From contig OX336355.1 of NCBI GenBank assembly GCA_946902875.1, positions 8,577,347 through 8,641,346 on the forward strand: a DNA stretch of 64,000 bases, in the 5' to 3' direction. This document shows, in pieces, positions 62,201-64,000 of the stretch (the first letter of the stretch is position 1; the number at the start of each line of letters is the position of its first letter). A program made the translations under genes and the position numbers. The stretch is from Nematopogon swammerdamellus. Lineage: Eukaryota > Arthropoda > Insecta > Lepidoptera > Adelidae. The notes beneath the pieces are model-generated. The model ran no database searches. It was not told the origin of the DNA and worked only from the letters and a program-made list of their open reading frames with translations.

Positions 62201-63585
62201 CAGTGTCAGGCTGTGGTCACAGTGCAAGACCGTGGTCACAGTGCAAGACCGTGGTCACAGTGCAGGACCGTGGTCAGAGTGCAAGGCCGTGGGCACAGTG
62301 CAAAACCGTGGTCAGTGTCAGGCTGTGGTCACAGTGCATGACCGTGGTCACAGTGCAAAACCGTGGTCAGTGTCAGGCTGTAGTCACAGTGCAAGACCGT
62401 GGTCAGCGTCTGACTCTGTGGTCACAGTGCAAGACCATGGTCATAGTGTAAGACCTTGGTCGCAGTCACAGTGCAAGACCATGGTCAGTGTCAGACAATG
62501 GTCAAATCGTAGACCATGTTTAAAGTCTCAGACATCAGACCTTGTTTATTTCACATTATCTGCTCTCTTATTATATATTTTATCTTTCTCTATCTCTTCT
62601 CACAGATTTCATGTCGCTGGAGTTGATGGGCGGCTATCCGGTGTTGATAGTGAACTACGGCTCCGGGACGACCCAGCTGAACCACAGCGTGATCAAAGTG
62701 TCGGACGGTCGGCCTCATCTCATCGAGATTGTCCTCATGCGCTCCTCCATAGAGATGTTCGTGGACCGATGCAAGATGTCCAGTTGCATGAACTTGGCTG
62801 CGCCTGTGGGACCGATGCAAATTTTGAACGGTCAGTTATTTTTTTATATTTATTCATAGTTTTAGTAGGTTTTTTTTATCGGTTGGCCTTACTCGTGGTA
62901 GATACCCATGCAACTTCTGACCGCGCCCAGGTGTGCTTATGATCACGAGCGACAGTCGACCGATCCCACTACTGAGATACCGAGGCCGGCATGACTGTTG
63001 CATGTCACAATTCGCCATATTTTCACATACATTCATCTATTGCACTTTTAATTACCTAACGAAAATAATTTGTTTTCGTCATCTTGTAAGTATGAAGCGT
63101 CGCCCTAGCTAGACTCTAGACGCACGCACATGAACCAGATCGGGCATGTGCTCAAAAAGGGTCAAGCGCGTAGTACCCGTAACCGGCGAGCATGCATGAA
63201 GAACATTATGGGAGTGAAAGAGGCGGCAGAGGTGTGTCAGGATCGTGGCACGTGGAGATCCGTTGTCTCTGCCTACCCCACCGGGAAACAGGCGTGACGC
63301 TATGTATGTATGTATATTTTTGTCACGTCTATTTATATTTCTGTGTATGTATGTAAGTCATAATTATTATTTAACAGTGAACGCTTCAGTTGGTACATTT
63401 CTGTGTATATAATATGTATGTCATACATAATGATAATTTTTTTTTTGCGAACAGTGAACGCGCCACTTCAATTGGGCGGCGCCAGCGTCGACTTGGCGTC
63501 CATAGGACACGCTTTCGGCTGGAAGCACCGACCCACACACCACAAGTTCATCGGTTGCATCAGCAACTTAACATTCAACTCCGAG
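22402..63585 (+). CDS. CadN-like: N-cadherin-type cell-adhesion gene, internal part (8 exons)
   Basis: Joined exons: 22402-22589, 46699-46890, 51291-51446, 53313-53510, 55792-56008, 56465-56683, 62606-62830, 63455-63585 (1526 bp). Intron phases run 0,0,0,0,1,1,1,0 and the frame stays open across every junction. Domain order is the end of a calcium-binding cadherin repeat (DRE, DRNDN), the non-chordate membrane-proximal domain (DDWDLPDK, DVRFSAHGSPYY), an EGF remnant (CPEGLFGPRC) and a laminin-G domain (GWALY, VNAPLQLGG, GCISNL). This is the order of Drosophila CadN/CadN2, single-pass adhesion receptors of neurons and epithelia that link through catenins to actin. Sequence diverges from fly CadN as I remember it, so it may be a CadN2-like paralog. 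Upstream repeats, transmembrane segment and cytoplasmic tail are missing, so start and stop lie elsewhere. It is not the Bt-receptor cadherin, which lacks EGF and laminin-G domains. Confidence 0.9.
22590..23017. other. Start of the 24.1-kb first intron; degenerate GGTTTC repeats
   Basis: 22660-22990 holds a loose, roughly 40-60 bp repeat (GGAACCGGGTTTCCTGCTGG, CTGGAAAGTAAACGG-type units) with many substitutions. Confidence 0.5.
23018..23215 (-). mobile_element. SINE-like B3 body
   Basis: Plus-strand poly-T then ATGTAATCCGGTATAGGTGG, CCTGGATTGCTGGCTATACT and TGCGGTGGTACCAACCCAGC. Reverse orientation, 5'-truncated. Confidence 0.75.
23216..24586. other. AT-rich intron stretch
   Basis: 23455-23500 (CCGGGCAAGTGCGGTCGGAC) is a remnant of the hairpin end of the GTCT-type family. 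Nothing else recognised. Confidence 0.5.
24587..24728. mobile_element. 140-bp MITE/foldback element
   Basis: AATGTACATCGAGCTTTAGA (24587) and TCTAAAGCTCGATGTACATT (24709) are inverted repeats continuing through AGAAA-ATCCGGTTGTA on both sides, about 45 bp per arm. The centre is GC-richer. Confidence 0.75.
24755..24822 (+). mobile_element. B1 3'-end fragment
   Basis: GACTGACATCGCGGGTGTTG and CCGTGTTAGTTTCCATAAAA. Confidence 0.65.
24823..25446. other. AT-rich intron stretch
   Basis: No element or exon recognised. An 82-residue open frame at 25146-25394 has no similarity. Confidence 0.5.
25446..26080. mobile_element. Harbinger-like TIR element filled with a 19-bp minisatellite
   Basis: The left end GGCCTAGCACGCACTGCGGA and the reverse complement of the right end, GGGCTAGGACGCACTGCGGA, match over about 24 bp and are each flanked by TTA, a 3-bp duplication typical of PIF/Harbinger. 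The interior (25555-25985) is a tandem array of 19-bp units around CGGATAAAAATCCGTCGCG, itself a small palindrome. A higher-order block of about 92 bp (five units) repeats three times from about 25605. Reverse-strand open frames through it are repeat artefacts. Confidence 0.75.
26370..26580. repeat. 22-bp tandem repeat
   Basis: About eight units of GGGATTTTGGGATGTGTTTT plus TA with small changes, ending at TTTTTAAGGGTTCCGTAG, the start motif of the GTCT-type elements. Confidence 0.85.
26581..27003. other. Intron stretch with a LINE 3' tail
   Basis: 26795-26920 (+): ATATCCAAAGGTTGACTGTA and GGGGTAAGTCCGCCTTTGCG then GCAATAAAGCATTTTAT, a LINE 3'-UTR with polyadenylation-like signal. Confidence 0.6.
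27004..27350 (+). mobile_element. SINE-like element, H1 head + B2 body, full-length
   Basis: ACTGTGTGGGGACGGTACTT (H1), TAAGGACAAGATGCCGTGCT, ACCGAGTCATGCAGCAGCTG, GCACAACACCGACTACTCTG, ending TAGCGTGTGGTGTGTATG plus a TGTATGTATG run. Best plus-strand copy of this combination. Confidence 0.8.
27351..27688. other. Intron stretch, nothing recognised
   Basis: AT-rich; the open frame at 27525-27743 runs into the following SINE. Confidence 0.5.
27689..28055 (-). mobile_element. SINE-like element, H2 head + B1 body, full-length
   Basis: Reverse orientation from poly-T/ATGGAAACTGACATGGTTGG to CTGAGCTACCGAGGCTGACA. In sense, the head reads TAGCTCAGTGATGTGGTCG (A-box-like), CGATCAGTACTTGGATGGGT (5S) and GTGGTTCGGATTCCACG (B box in a T-arm-like stem). 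Confidence 0.8.
28056..29982. other. Intron stretch with RTE tail and GT microsatellite
   Basis: 28310-28575 (-) is a diverged RTE-type tail (ACGCGAACGAAGCCGCAGGC at its end). 29212-29300 is a (GT)n-rich tract with a duplicated TAGCTGATTTAGAG segment. 29405-29450 holds the palindrome TTGATCGTAAATATATTTAC plus GATCAA. 28916-29163 is open on both strands without similarity. Confidence 0.55.
29983..30082 (-). mobile_element. LINE 3'-end fragment
   Basis: TATAGAAAGCGCGACATGTG, CGCCGATGGACATTCGGTCG: same LINE end as 5716-6165. Confidence 0.7.
30083..31104. other. Intron stretch with a dispersed repeat and poly-C tract
   Basis: 30085-30225 is a repeat (CAATTTGCGTCGAACGTAGA, GGAGATCCGGTCTCTCTGCC) whose second copy lies at 31105-31710, split by an insertion. 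30985-31020 is a C-rich tract followed by CGCCGCGCCGCGCCGCC. Confidence 0.55.
31105..31710 (+). repeat. Second copy of the 30.1-kb repeat, split by a tRNA-like insertion
   Basis: 31105-31205 (GGCAATTTGTGTCGAATGTA) and 31641-31710 (TGATTTCTGTGAAGATCCG) together match 30085-30225. The 435 bp between contain, at 31368-31435, GTGGCTCAGTGGTAAGAG and CATGGGTTCGAATCCC, good A and B boxes followed by oligo-T. I see no convincing cloverleaf, so this is probably a tRNA-derived SINE head rather than a working tRNA gene. Confidence 0.5.
31711..32285. other. Intron stretch, nothing recognised
   Basis: Short CACACA tract at 31790-31835; otherwise AT-rich. Confidence 0.5.
32286..32485 (-). mobile_element. 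SINE-like H1 + B2, internally deleted
   Basis: CCACACGCTTGTATCCATAC, AATCGGTGTTGTGCTGCTAG, then directly CTGCATGACTCGATGG and CCTTAGTCGCCTTTTACGAC. It lacks the middle of B2 and the outer end of H1. Confidence 0.7.
32532..33237 (-). mobile_element. Reverse-transcriptase fragment between 130-bp direct repeats
   Basis: On the reverse strand, 33066 to about 32650 reads DWFDSYLRGRQQRVRIDN, GVPQGDVLSPLLFAIF, LYADDLQLYL and LIVNPNKSQAM. These are RT motifs including the catalytic YADD, of the jockey/CR1-like LINE type. The endonuclease, N-terminal RT and C-terminal parts are missing. A segment beginning CCTTACAGAATATTCTAACT occurs on both sides in the same orientation (32535-32662 and 33107-33237). 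The upstream copy is preceded by the palindrome AAGGTTTATATTATTTTATA and its mirror. Confidence 0.85.
33250..33540 (+). mobile_element. RNase H-type LINE 3' end, degenerate
   Basis: GAGAATAACCGTTGGTCTGA, CCACTGTGCAGGGGTTGCTT and GGCTGGCTGGGGTAGCAGGA match the better-preserved copy at 49620-49950, with deletions that remove the cysteine-rich frame. Confidence 0.7.
33688..33893 (+). mobile_element. 5'-truncated B2 insertion with 13-bp target-site duplication
   Basis: ATGGTTCTTAGCT at 33688-33700 and 33881-33893. Insert 33701-33880 runs ACTCATGCAGCAGGTGGGTC to GTCGGGATTCAGCGTGTGTG and ends ATATTTATGT, defining the 3' terminus of B2. The host sequence is another repeat, seen undisturbed (reversed) at 52030-52300. 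Confidence 0.9.
33894..34013. repeat. Repeat shared with 52030-52300 (reverse)
   Basis: AATCAAGTAATTAAGTAATA and GAAATAAAGTTAAATTACAA are reverse-complementary to 52030-52140. It forms the outer part of the foldback family below. Confidence 0.65.
34014..34195. mobile_element. Foldback element, about 70-bp inverted arms
   Basis: Left CCCCGACCCTTAAAAAGTAA and TTAAAGGAGTCGGGGGACCG; right TTACTTAGCGGCCTCGCGAC, TCCTTTAAGTAAACGGAAAT and TTTTTAAGGGCCGGGGG. Long inverted arms around a centre of about 45 bp. A second family member at 51478-52025 carries a SINE. Confidence 0.75.
34196..36464. other. AT-rich intron stretch with repeat ends
   Basis: 34640-34730 is a GTCT-family 3' end (GTGCGCGAGTCCGACTCGCA, TTGGCCGGTTTTTA); 34815-34910 a related 5' end (GGCAGACGGACGGACAGACA, CCTACGGAACCCT). 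36263-36299 is a (GA)n tract and 36325-36430 a reverse B2 3' end. No exon seen. Confidence 0.55.
36465..36797 (+). mobile_element. SINE-like element, H2 (A-box part deleted) + B1
   Basis: GTCAGCCTCGGTAGTTGTTA skips the middle of the A-box region, then CGGTCAGTACTTGGATGGGT, GAGGTTCGGATTCCTCG and B1 to AATTTTCATAAAAAAAAC. Confidence 0.8.
36940..37412 (-). mobile_element. SINE-like element, H1 + H2 + B1 in one unit
   Basis: In reverse orientation: B1 (ATGGAAACTGACACGGATGG to ACCACCTAGTAAGGTAAG), H2 (AACCACGGCCAGCCTCCAAC, GTCACCGATCCAAGTACTGA, ACTGAGCTACCGAGGCTGAC), then after AATTT the H1 module (CCTTATCCCTTAGTCG to CCGGCCCCACACGGTA). It shows that H1 can sit upstream of H2. Confidence 0.8.
37425..37720 (-). 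mobile_element. LINE 3' end with a four-fold 43-bp tandem repeat
   Basis: Units start at 37450, 37493, 37536 and 37579 (GCCGACCTACCCATAAGGTG each time) and end CCATGGACATTC. The last continues into GGTCGTACGCGGGGTTTTCG and TTGAAGGACCCGAGACTGTT, the LINE C-terminal region seen at 5716-6165. Confidence 0.8.
37721..38334. other. Intron stretch with (AT)n microsatellite
   Basis: 38147-38224 is nearly pure AT dinucleotide. The 108-residue plus-strand frame (37908-38234) ends inside it, with no similarity to known proteins that I can see. Confidence 0.6.
38335..38467 (-). mobile_element. SINE-like H1 + short B1 fragment
   Basis: ACCGGGCGGGTTAAACCCTA, CATTTTACGACATACATGGG to CCGGCCCCACACGGTAC. Confidence 0.75.
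38468..39544. other. Intron stretch with a LINE 3' tail
   Basis: 38795-38870 (-) is the tail with CAAAGGCGGACTTATCACTT. Nothing else recognised. Confidence 0.5.
39545..39845. repeat. 49-bp tandem repeat, six copies
   Basis: Units built on TACTGCTAAAATCATACATA and CCCTTCTTTGCACACATATA start at 39561, 39610, 39659, 39708, 39757 and, after a 10-bp insertion, 39816. Confidence 0.9.
39846..40417. other. AT-rich intron stretch, nothing recognised
   Basis: No element or exon visible. CAAGTTTGACGCAACGCAG (about 40250) is partly repeated in reverse near 40810. Confidence 0.5.
40418..40551. mobile_element. MITE with about 22-bp inverted ends
   Basis: GTAAGAAAGCGGGTCCAAAG (40421) and CTTTGGACCCGTTTTCTTAA (40528) are inverted repeats around a GC-rich centre of about 85 bp. 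Confidence 0.65.
40552..41585. other. Intron stretch, nothing recognised
   Basis: No exon, no clear repeat family. Confidence 0.5.
41586..41893 (-). mobile_element. SINE-like B1 + truncated H2
   Basis: TATGGAAACTGACACGGTTG to TCACCCATCCAAGTACTGAC, cut inside the 5S-like segment. Confidence 0.8.
41894..42282. other. Unassigned open stretch
   Basis: Two plus-strand frames are open (to 42137 and 41917-42099). One contains SVNSFHFGIKVLEQKNYPIS; I do not recognise it. No splice-site support. Confidence 0.4.
42283..42898 (-). mobile_element. SINE-like H2 + B1 interrupted by an RTE-type tail
   Basis: B1 starts at 42283 (TATGGAAACTGCCACGGTTG), stops at about 42315 and resumes at 42549 (ACCTATAACATCCGTGATGT), then runs to CTGAGCTGTCGAGGCTGAC. 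The 235-bp insert (TAAAATCCAACGTCTGCTTT to CGGAGCCGCGGGCACAGCTA) is the RTE-type tail with a CTGTCTGTCTG run. Confidence 0.8.
42899..46698. other. Long AT-rich intron stretch before exon E2
   Basis: 45060-45280 contains a loose repeat of GGGATATTTGAATGGAATTC-like units (CCGGGATAT, CTGGGACA). 46378-46400 is an AAATC repeat (ATCAAATCAAATCAAATCAA). Several 60-80 residue frames have no similarity. Confidence 0.5.
46699..46890 (+). CDS. CadN-like: CadN-like exon E2: start of non-chordate domain
   Basis: This 64-codon, phase 0/0 exon follows TTTGTCAACCAG and ends AAC|GTGAGT. It reads GEAPDTEIGRVYV, then DDWDLPDKRFMW, the hallmark of the N-cadherin membrane-proximal non-chordate domain. FDVHSDTGMITM resembles a cadherin-fold strand pair. 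The previous exon ends NYK, so the spliced product reads NYK-GEAPDTEIG, close to the fly arrangement. A 169-bp tandem array begins about 40 bp after the donor. The open reading extends upstream and downstream of the splice sites but shows no family similarity there. Confidence 0.94.
46930..47940. repeat. 169-bp tandem repeat, six copies, directly after exon E2
   Basis: The marker AGAACAGAGAACGGCGGCCG starts at 46944, 47121, 47290, 47459, 47628 and, slightly changed, 47797. Spacing is 177 then 169 four times. Copies are more than 95 percent alike by eye, the last with a deletion. It begins about 40 bp after the exon donor. Confidence 0.95.
47961..50300. mobile_element. 2.3-kb inverted-repeat DNA element with a GCAYTAAGTC motif array
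   Basis: CGAGGGCTTACTTCAAGAAT-GCA (47968-47990) and its reverse complement (50272-50294) form a perfect 23-bp inverted repeat, with AAGT just outside both ends. The arms carry many copies of CACTAAGT, CATTAAGTC and ACTTAATGC, some as palindromes (CATTAAGTGACTTAATGC near 48363; CATTAAGTCACTTAGTGC near 48443). No transposase is visible; a LINE lies inside. Confidence 0.7.
48826..49997 (+). mobile_element. 5'-truncated non-LTR retrotransposon (RNase H plus Cys-rich tail), degenerate
   Basis: AACTGTCTTTTT flanks it at 48826-48837 and 49986-49997, a 12-bp target-site duplication. The coding part runs from about 49060: LRIFTDGSRTSSWTGAGIFS (RNase H first Asp), FQMEV (Glu), SDSAATLMSLK (Asp) after a frameshift near 49265, and VILQWIKGHNDDD. 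The tail SPLCRGCLATNEMTEHVLLE plus C is the zinc-finger end common to insect LINEs. Clades with RNase H (I, LOA/Lian-like) fit best. Frameshifted and dead; it has a non-homopolymer CAACAACAAC end. Confidence 0.85.
50301..50795. other. Intron stretch, nothing recognised
   Basis: Open frames at 50341-50689 overlap in several frames and lack similarity. Confidence 0.5.
50796..51190 (+). mobile_element. SINE-like element, complete H2 head + B1 body
   Basis: Best plus-strand copy: CGGACCGATAGCTCAGTGGT (A-box-like), ATGTTAAGCAACGCTGGGTG and TTGGATGGGTGACCGC (5S), GAGGTTCGGATTCCTCG (B box), CTTGGTGGTAGGGTTTAACC, ending GTGTCAGTTTCCATAAAAAA. Ends about 100 bp before exon E3. Confidence 0.85.
51291..51446 (+). 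CDS. CadN-like: CadN-like exon E3: non-chordate domain, middle
   Basis: This 52-codon, phase 0/0 exon follows TATAATTCAG and ends GAC|GTGAGT. It reads VTEVNEPLVPFHWVEATVNV and then a stretch with IKEIPEEAVDKSGSIRF, matching the fly CadN block VREIPHEAV-SGSVR as I remember it. Potential N-glycosylation sites NVT and NIT are present. The upstream flank is a SINE-like H2+B1 copy ending about 100 bp before the exon. About 30 bp after the donor a foldback element begins that itself carries a SINE insertion. Confidence 0.92.
51475..52030. mobile_element. Foldback element (as 34014) interrupted by a SINE-like copy
   Basis: The arms CCCCGACCTTTAAAAAGTCA (left) and GACTCCTTTAAGTAATTAAA then CAAGGGTCGGAGTCGGGG (right) match 34014-34195. 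52030-52300 continues with the flanking repeat seen at 33560-34010 in reverse. Confidence 0.75.
51532..51850 (+). mobile_element. SINE-like element, H1 + B1, nested
   Basis: TACCGTGTGGGGCCGGTACT to GTGTCAGTTTCCATAAAAAA, inserted in the left arm of the foldback element. Confidence 0.85.
52327..52801. mobile_element. Inverted pair of B3 SINE-like copies
   Basis: The reverse copy (52327-52556) and forward copy (52562-52801) meet at GTAAGGGGCAAGGG/CCCTTGCCCCTTAC and mirror each other to their poly-T and poly-A ends (TATGCAATCCGGTATGG; CCATACCGGATTACATAAAA). A transcript could form a stem of about 230 bp. Confidence 0.85.
52802..53280. repeat. 60-bp direct duplication flanking a SINE-like H1 + B1 copy
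   Basis: CGTATCTAGGGGCAATAAGT to GAGCGCCACTAGACACTA (52813-52860) recurs at 53228-53280. Between them lies an H1+B1 element (52866-53190; TACCGCGTGGGGCCGGTACT to AGTTTCTATAAAAAAAAAAA) and a scrap of B3 (GGAGCCTCCCACCTAGTAAG). The second copy ends 32 bp before exon E4. Confidence 0.85.
53313..53510 (+). CDS. CadN-like: CadN-like exon E4: non-chordate domain, DVRFSAHGSPYY block
   Basis: This 66-codon, phase 0/0 exon follows TCGTTCTACCAG and ends GATGAG|GTTTGT. It is visibly more GC-rich than its flanks. It reads GSSKKEKLHRRLAQ, LDNVDVFTVFNKQ, then DVRFSAHGSPYYPPEKL, a block almost identical to fly CadN (DVRFSAHGSPYYKP as I remember it). The exon is preceded by a cluster of SINE-like copies whose last repeat ends only about 30 bp before the acceptor, leaving little room for the branch point and pyrimidine tract. 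Confidence 0.95.
53511..55791. other. Intron between E4 and E5
   Basis: 53772-53857 is a foldback: TTGAGTTGAAGGCGGTACAA and TTGTACCGCCTTCAACTCAA with a loop of about 25 bp. 54005-54160 is an RTE-type tail (GAAAACGACTTAACCGATTT, CATACATACATACA end). 55115-55260 is a GTCT-family 3' portion (GGTTTTATTTAGGCC, GGTACGGAACCCTC). 55690-55750, reversed, has a tRNA T-arm-like GTGGTTCAAAACCAAGG. 54170-55110 is AT-rich with nothing recognised. Confidence 0.6.
55792..56008 (+). CDS. CadN-like: CadN-like exon E5: end of non-chordate domain, start of EGF
   Basis: The acceptor is CTTCCTTTACAG and the donor GGAG|GTGAGC. The exon enters in phase 0 and leaves in phase 1. It reads LEMELGAQIYMVTIDECLIE, then CADSC, aligning with fly CadN DVGINITMVGIDECLYENQMCEGSC as I remember it. 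It ends ECTCEVEDIITCFNGG, where the EGF module starts. The first EGF cysteine expected between CTC and CFNGG is missing. Reading stays open past the donor into a hexamer-based repeat and stops at 56421. I do not count that part as coding because the donor is strong and the next exon matches in phase. Confidence 0.94.
56035..56348. repeat. Hexamer-derived repeat with three 72-bp units, in intron E5-E6
   Basis: Units of 72 bp (12 hexamers of the GCAACT/GAAACT/GCGAAT type) start at 56089, 56161 and 56233; flanks are degenerate hexamers. All lengths are multiples of three, so both strands stay open (plus to 56421 in frame with E5). Confidence 0.9.
56465..56683 (+). CDS. CadN-like: CadN-like exon E6: rest of EGF, start of laminin-G domain
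   Basis: The acceptor is TTCCATTCCTCCAG and the donor AAG|GTGAGA; phases are 1/1. The exon reads TLFANKCECPEGLFGPRCE (EGF C-terminal half with the C-x-C and GPRC signatures), then FHGDGWALYHTLAACHEARL, the opening strands of the laminin-G domain, and SENGLIFYVGP. Fly CadN has the equivalent FRGNGWAWYPPLEMCDESHL and DGLIIYNGP as I remember it. The expected third EGF cysteine right after NGG is absent. A 5.9-kb intron follows. Confidence 0.94.
56684..58169. other. Intron E6-E7, first part
   Basis: Unique-looking AT-rich sequence; 57125-57260 has short TTCGTC/CTATCC-type repeats. 57856-58125 is open on both strands without similarity. Confidence 0.5.
58170..58306 (+). mobile_element. Divergent B3-like SINE
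   Basis: ACTGGCACCTCCTCGGGGGT, GAAATTGGCTGC and GGCACAGCCACCCAGTTCGG then CAATAAAAAAAC align with B3 (GGCACCTACCTTCTCGGAGG, CAGCCACCCATACCGGATTA) but with many changes, so this is an older subfamily. Confidence 0.5.
58307..59339. other. Intron stretch with a B2 fragment
   Basis: 58705-58810 (-): CTATATCCCGACAATCAGGG and AGAACACAGCACTGACCACC, B2 3' end. Otherwise nothing recognised. Confidence 0.55.
59340..59620 (+). mobile_element. RTE-like LINE 3' tail
   Basis: GGCCGCGGCTTCGCTCGCGT, GTATGAGAGTCACATCTTAG and AAGTTATGGAGGAACATACA with CATA repeats; reverse complement of 21404-21665. Confidence 0.7.
59795..59925 (+). mobile_element. RTE-type LINE C-terminal end with (GAT)n
   Basis: GCGAGAGGCCTATGTCCAGC, AGTGGACCGATACGGGC, TGATGATGATG. 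This ending (EAYVQQW then a GAT repeat) is that of the abundant lepidopteran RTE-like LINE. Confidence 0.75.
59926..60623. other. AT-rich intron stretch, nothing recognised
   Basis: No element or exon visible. Confidence 0.5.
60624..61070 (+). mobile_element. GTCT-microsatellite element, complete
   Basis: TTTTTAGGGTTCCGTATCCG, a TCTGTCTGTC tract of about 90 bp, CGAAGGCTGTATCTCTTAAA, GCGCGCGCGCCATCTACCGA, CGCCATAGATGGCGTGAG and the terminal hairpin GTGCGCGAGTTCGTCTCGCAC with TTGGCCGGTTTTTT. Closest relative at 9876-10245. Confidence 0.7.
61071..61970. other. Intron stretch, nothing recognised
   Basis: 61255-61365 has a weak inverted repeat (TTTCAAAATGGCG, CGGCCGCCATTTTGAAA). No exon found. 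Confidence 0.5.
61977..62520. repeat. 19-bp minisatellite upstream of exon E7
   Basis: About 28 units of AGTGCAAGACCGTGGTCAC with variants (GTCAGGCTGTGGTC, AGAGCAAGGCC). GACCGTGGTC is itself close to palindromic. The 321-residue frame through it and into E7 is created by the repeat. Confidence 0.95.
62606..62830 (+). CDS. CadN-like: CadN-like exon E7: laminin-G domain, middle
   Basis: The acceptor is CTCTTCTCACAG and the donor AACG|GTCAGT; phases are 1/1. With the split codon it reads DFMSLELMGGYPVLIVNYGS, then GTTQLNHSVIKVSDGRPHLI, a typical laminin-G core in which an L-L-GGYP-L-YGSG strand pair precedes the D-G-H motif. The expected W of the DG-WH motif is replaced (DGRPHLIEI). Cysteines at DRCKMSSC resemble the fly region. 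An approximately 540-bp 19-mer minisatellite ends about 85 bp before the acceptor. Confidence 0.93.
62895..62995 (-). mobile_element. H2 head fragment
   Basis: TACCCATGCAACTTCTGACC, GCGCCCAGGTGTGCTTATGA and ACTACTGAGATACCGAGGCC: reverse H2 with damaged 5S box. Confidence 0.65.
63138..63330 (+). mobile_element. LINE C-terminal fragment (as 11840)
   Basis: CAGATCGGGCATGTGCTCAA, GAACATTATGGGAGTGAAAG and CCCACCGGGAAACAGGCGTG then TATGTATGTATG. Confidence 0.7.
63337..63396 (+). repeat. Partial duplicate of the E8 acceptor and exon start
   Basis: ATTTCTGTGTATGTATGTAA to AACAGTGAACGCTTCAGTTGG (63337-63393) parallels 63397-63475 (ATTTCTGTGTATATAATATG to AACAGTGAACGCGCCACTTC). The first copy lacks 5 bp (CGCCA) and, if used, would hit a stop within about 12 codons. 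Confidence 0.75.
63455..63585 (+). CDS. CadN-like: CadN-like exon E8: laminin-G domain, C-terminal strands
   Basis: The acceptor is TTTTTTGCGAACAG and the donor GAG|GTAAAT. The exon enters in phase 1 and leaves in phase 0. The split codon gives V, so the product reads LNVNAPLQLGGASVDLASIG, then HHKFIGCISNLTFNSE. VNAPLQ-GG and GCI-NL are the usual end of a laminin-G domain, matching fly LNVNAPLQVGG and DGCIRNL as I remember them. A partial duplicate of this acceptor and exon start lies 77 bp upstream. The gene must continue beyond the window. Confidence 0.94.
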
Positions 63586-64000
63586 GTAAATAAACCGATG
63601 TGTATCTTGCTTGATTGCTCTATCTGCCGCATTTGTTGTTGTTGCGTTTTATACCAACGGCGTTGTTGTCTATGGAATACCTGCGTCCCCTATACCTAAC
63701 TAAAGGTCTGAAGGCGTGCACTGTACTGCAGTGTACTGCACACATGTACTGCAGTAGAGCGGAGATTTCTTTGTATGAAACTCTATGCAGTTCCGCCTAA
63801 GTGCGGTCTTGCTTGAGAGAAGTGGTCGGAAAAAGTCTTTTTTGCGATTTCACTGTTGTGATAGACTATTTTTAAAACTTAGGGCCGTTGCATATTCATC
63901 TGACTTATGTCTGCCCTAATATCACCTATGACGCTATGGAACCTCAACAGATATGGAACCTGACCTAATGCGGCCCATAACCCCAAAAGATAAATAACCT
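63586..64000. other. Start of the next intron
   Basis: 63710-63760 holds overlapping CACTGTACTGCAGTGTACTG palindromes. No further exon before the window ends. Confidence 0.6.

Noticed and set aside
61977..62942. 321-residue plus-strand open frame
   Set aside because: It consists of a 19-bp minisatellite translated in three phases (period 57 bp), then runs through E7 in the wrong frame. Not a protein.
22402..63585. Bt-toxin receptor type cadherin
   Set aside because: EGF and laminin-G domains and the DDWDLPDK non-chordate domain belong to N-cadherins; the Bt-receptor cadherin lacks them.

Overview
This is eukaryotic, almost certainly lepidopteran (moth or butterfly), DNA: AT-rich, gene-poor, with small exons in long introns and dense interspersed repeats of types common in Lepidoptera (GTCT-microsatellite elements ending in a GTGCGCGAGTTCGACTCGCAC hairpin, LINE tails with a TAAGTCCGCCTTTG motif, LINE ends with AGGCCTATGTCCAGCAGTGG and a GAT repeat). 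There are no bacterial-style operons and no CRISPR array, and I recognise no virus.

One host gene is visible. Eight plus-strand exons (22402-22589, 46699-46890, 51291-51446, 53313-53510, 55792-56008, 56465-56683, 62606-62830, 63455-63585), all with GT/AG borders and matching phases, encode about 508 residues from the middle of an N-cadherin-type protein (Drosophila CadN/CadN2 family). They cover the end of the last cadherin repeat, the membrane-proximal non-chordate domain, a reduced EGF module and most of a laminin-G domain. The 5' exons, transmembrane segment and catenin-binding tail lie outside the window or were not recognised. The first intron is 24.1 kb.

The rest is intron or upstream sequence filled with repeats. 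1-22.4 kb: GTCT-type elements, LINE ends, SINE-like elements, a hAT-like MITE (18.2 kb) and a 1.8-kb interval between 45-bp inverted repeats (7.06-8.87 kb). 22.6-46.7 kb (first intron): a Harbinger-like TIR element filled with a 19-bp minisatellite (25.4-26.1 kb), reverse-transcriptase fragments (32.5-33.5 kb), foldback elements and many SINE-like copies. 46.9-51.3 kb: six copies of a 169-bp repeat directly after an exon, then a 2.3-kb inverted-repeat element carrying a nested, 5'-truncated RNase H LINE. 51.4-63.6 kb: SINE-like insertions, an inverted SINE pair and minisatellites close to exon borders.

The most interesting pattern is a modular SINE-like system. Two head modules and three 3' bodies occur in several combinations on both strands. 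H1 starts TACCGTGTGGGGCCGG. H2 contains a clear 5S rRNA internal-promoter segment between tRNA-like A and B boxes. B1 ends GTGTCAGTTTCCATAAAA, B2 ends near TCGGGATTCAGCGTGTG, and B3 ends ACCGGATTACATAAAA. Two B2 insertions have clean 10- and 13-bp target-site duplications. These names (H1, H2, B1-B3) are mine and are used throughout.
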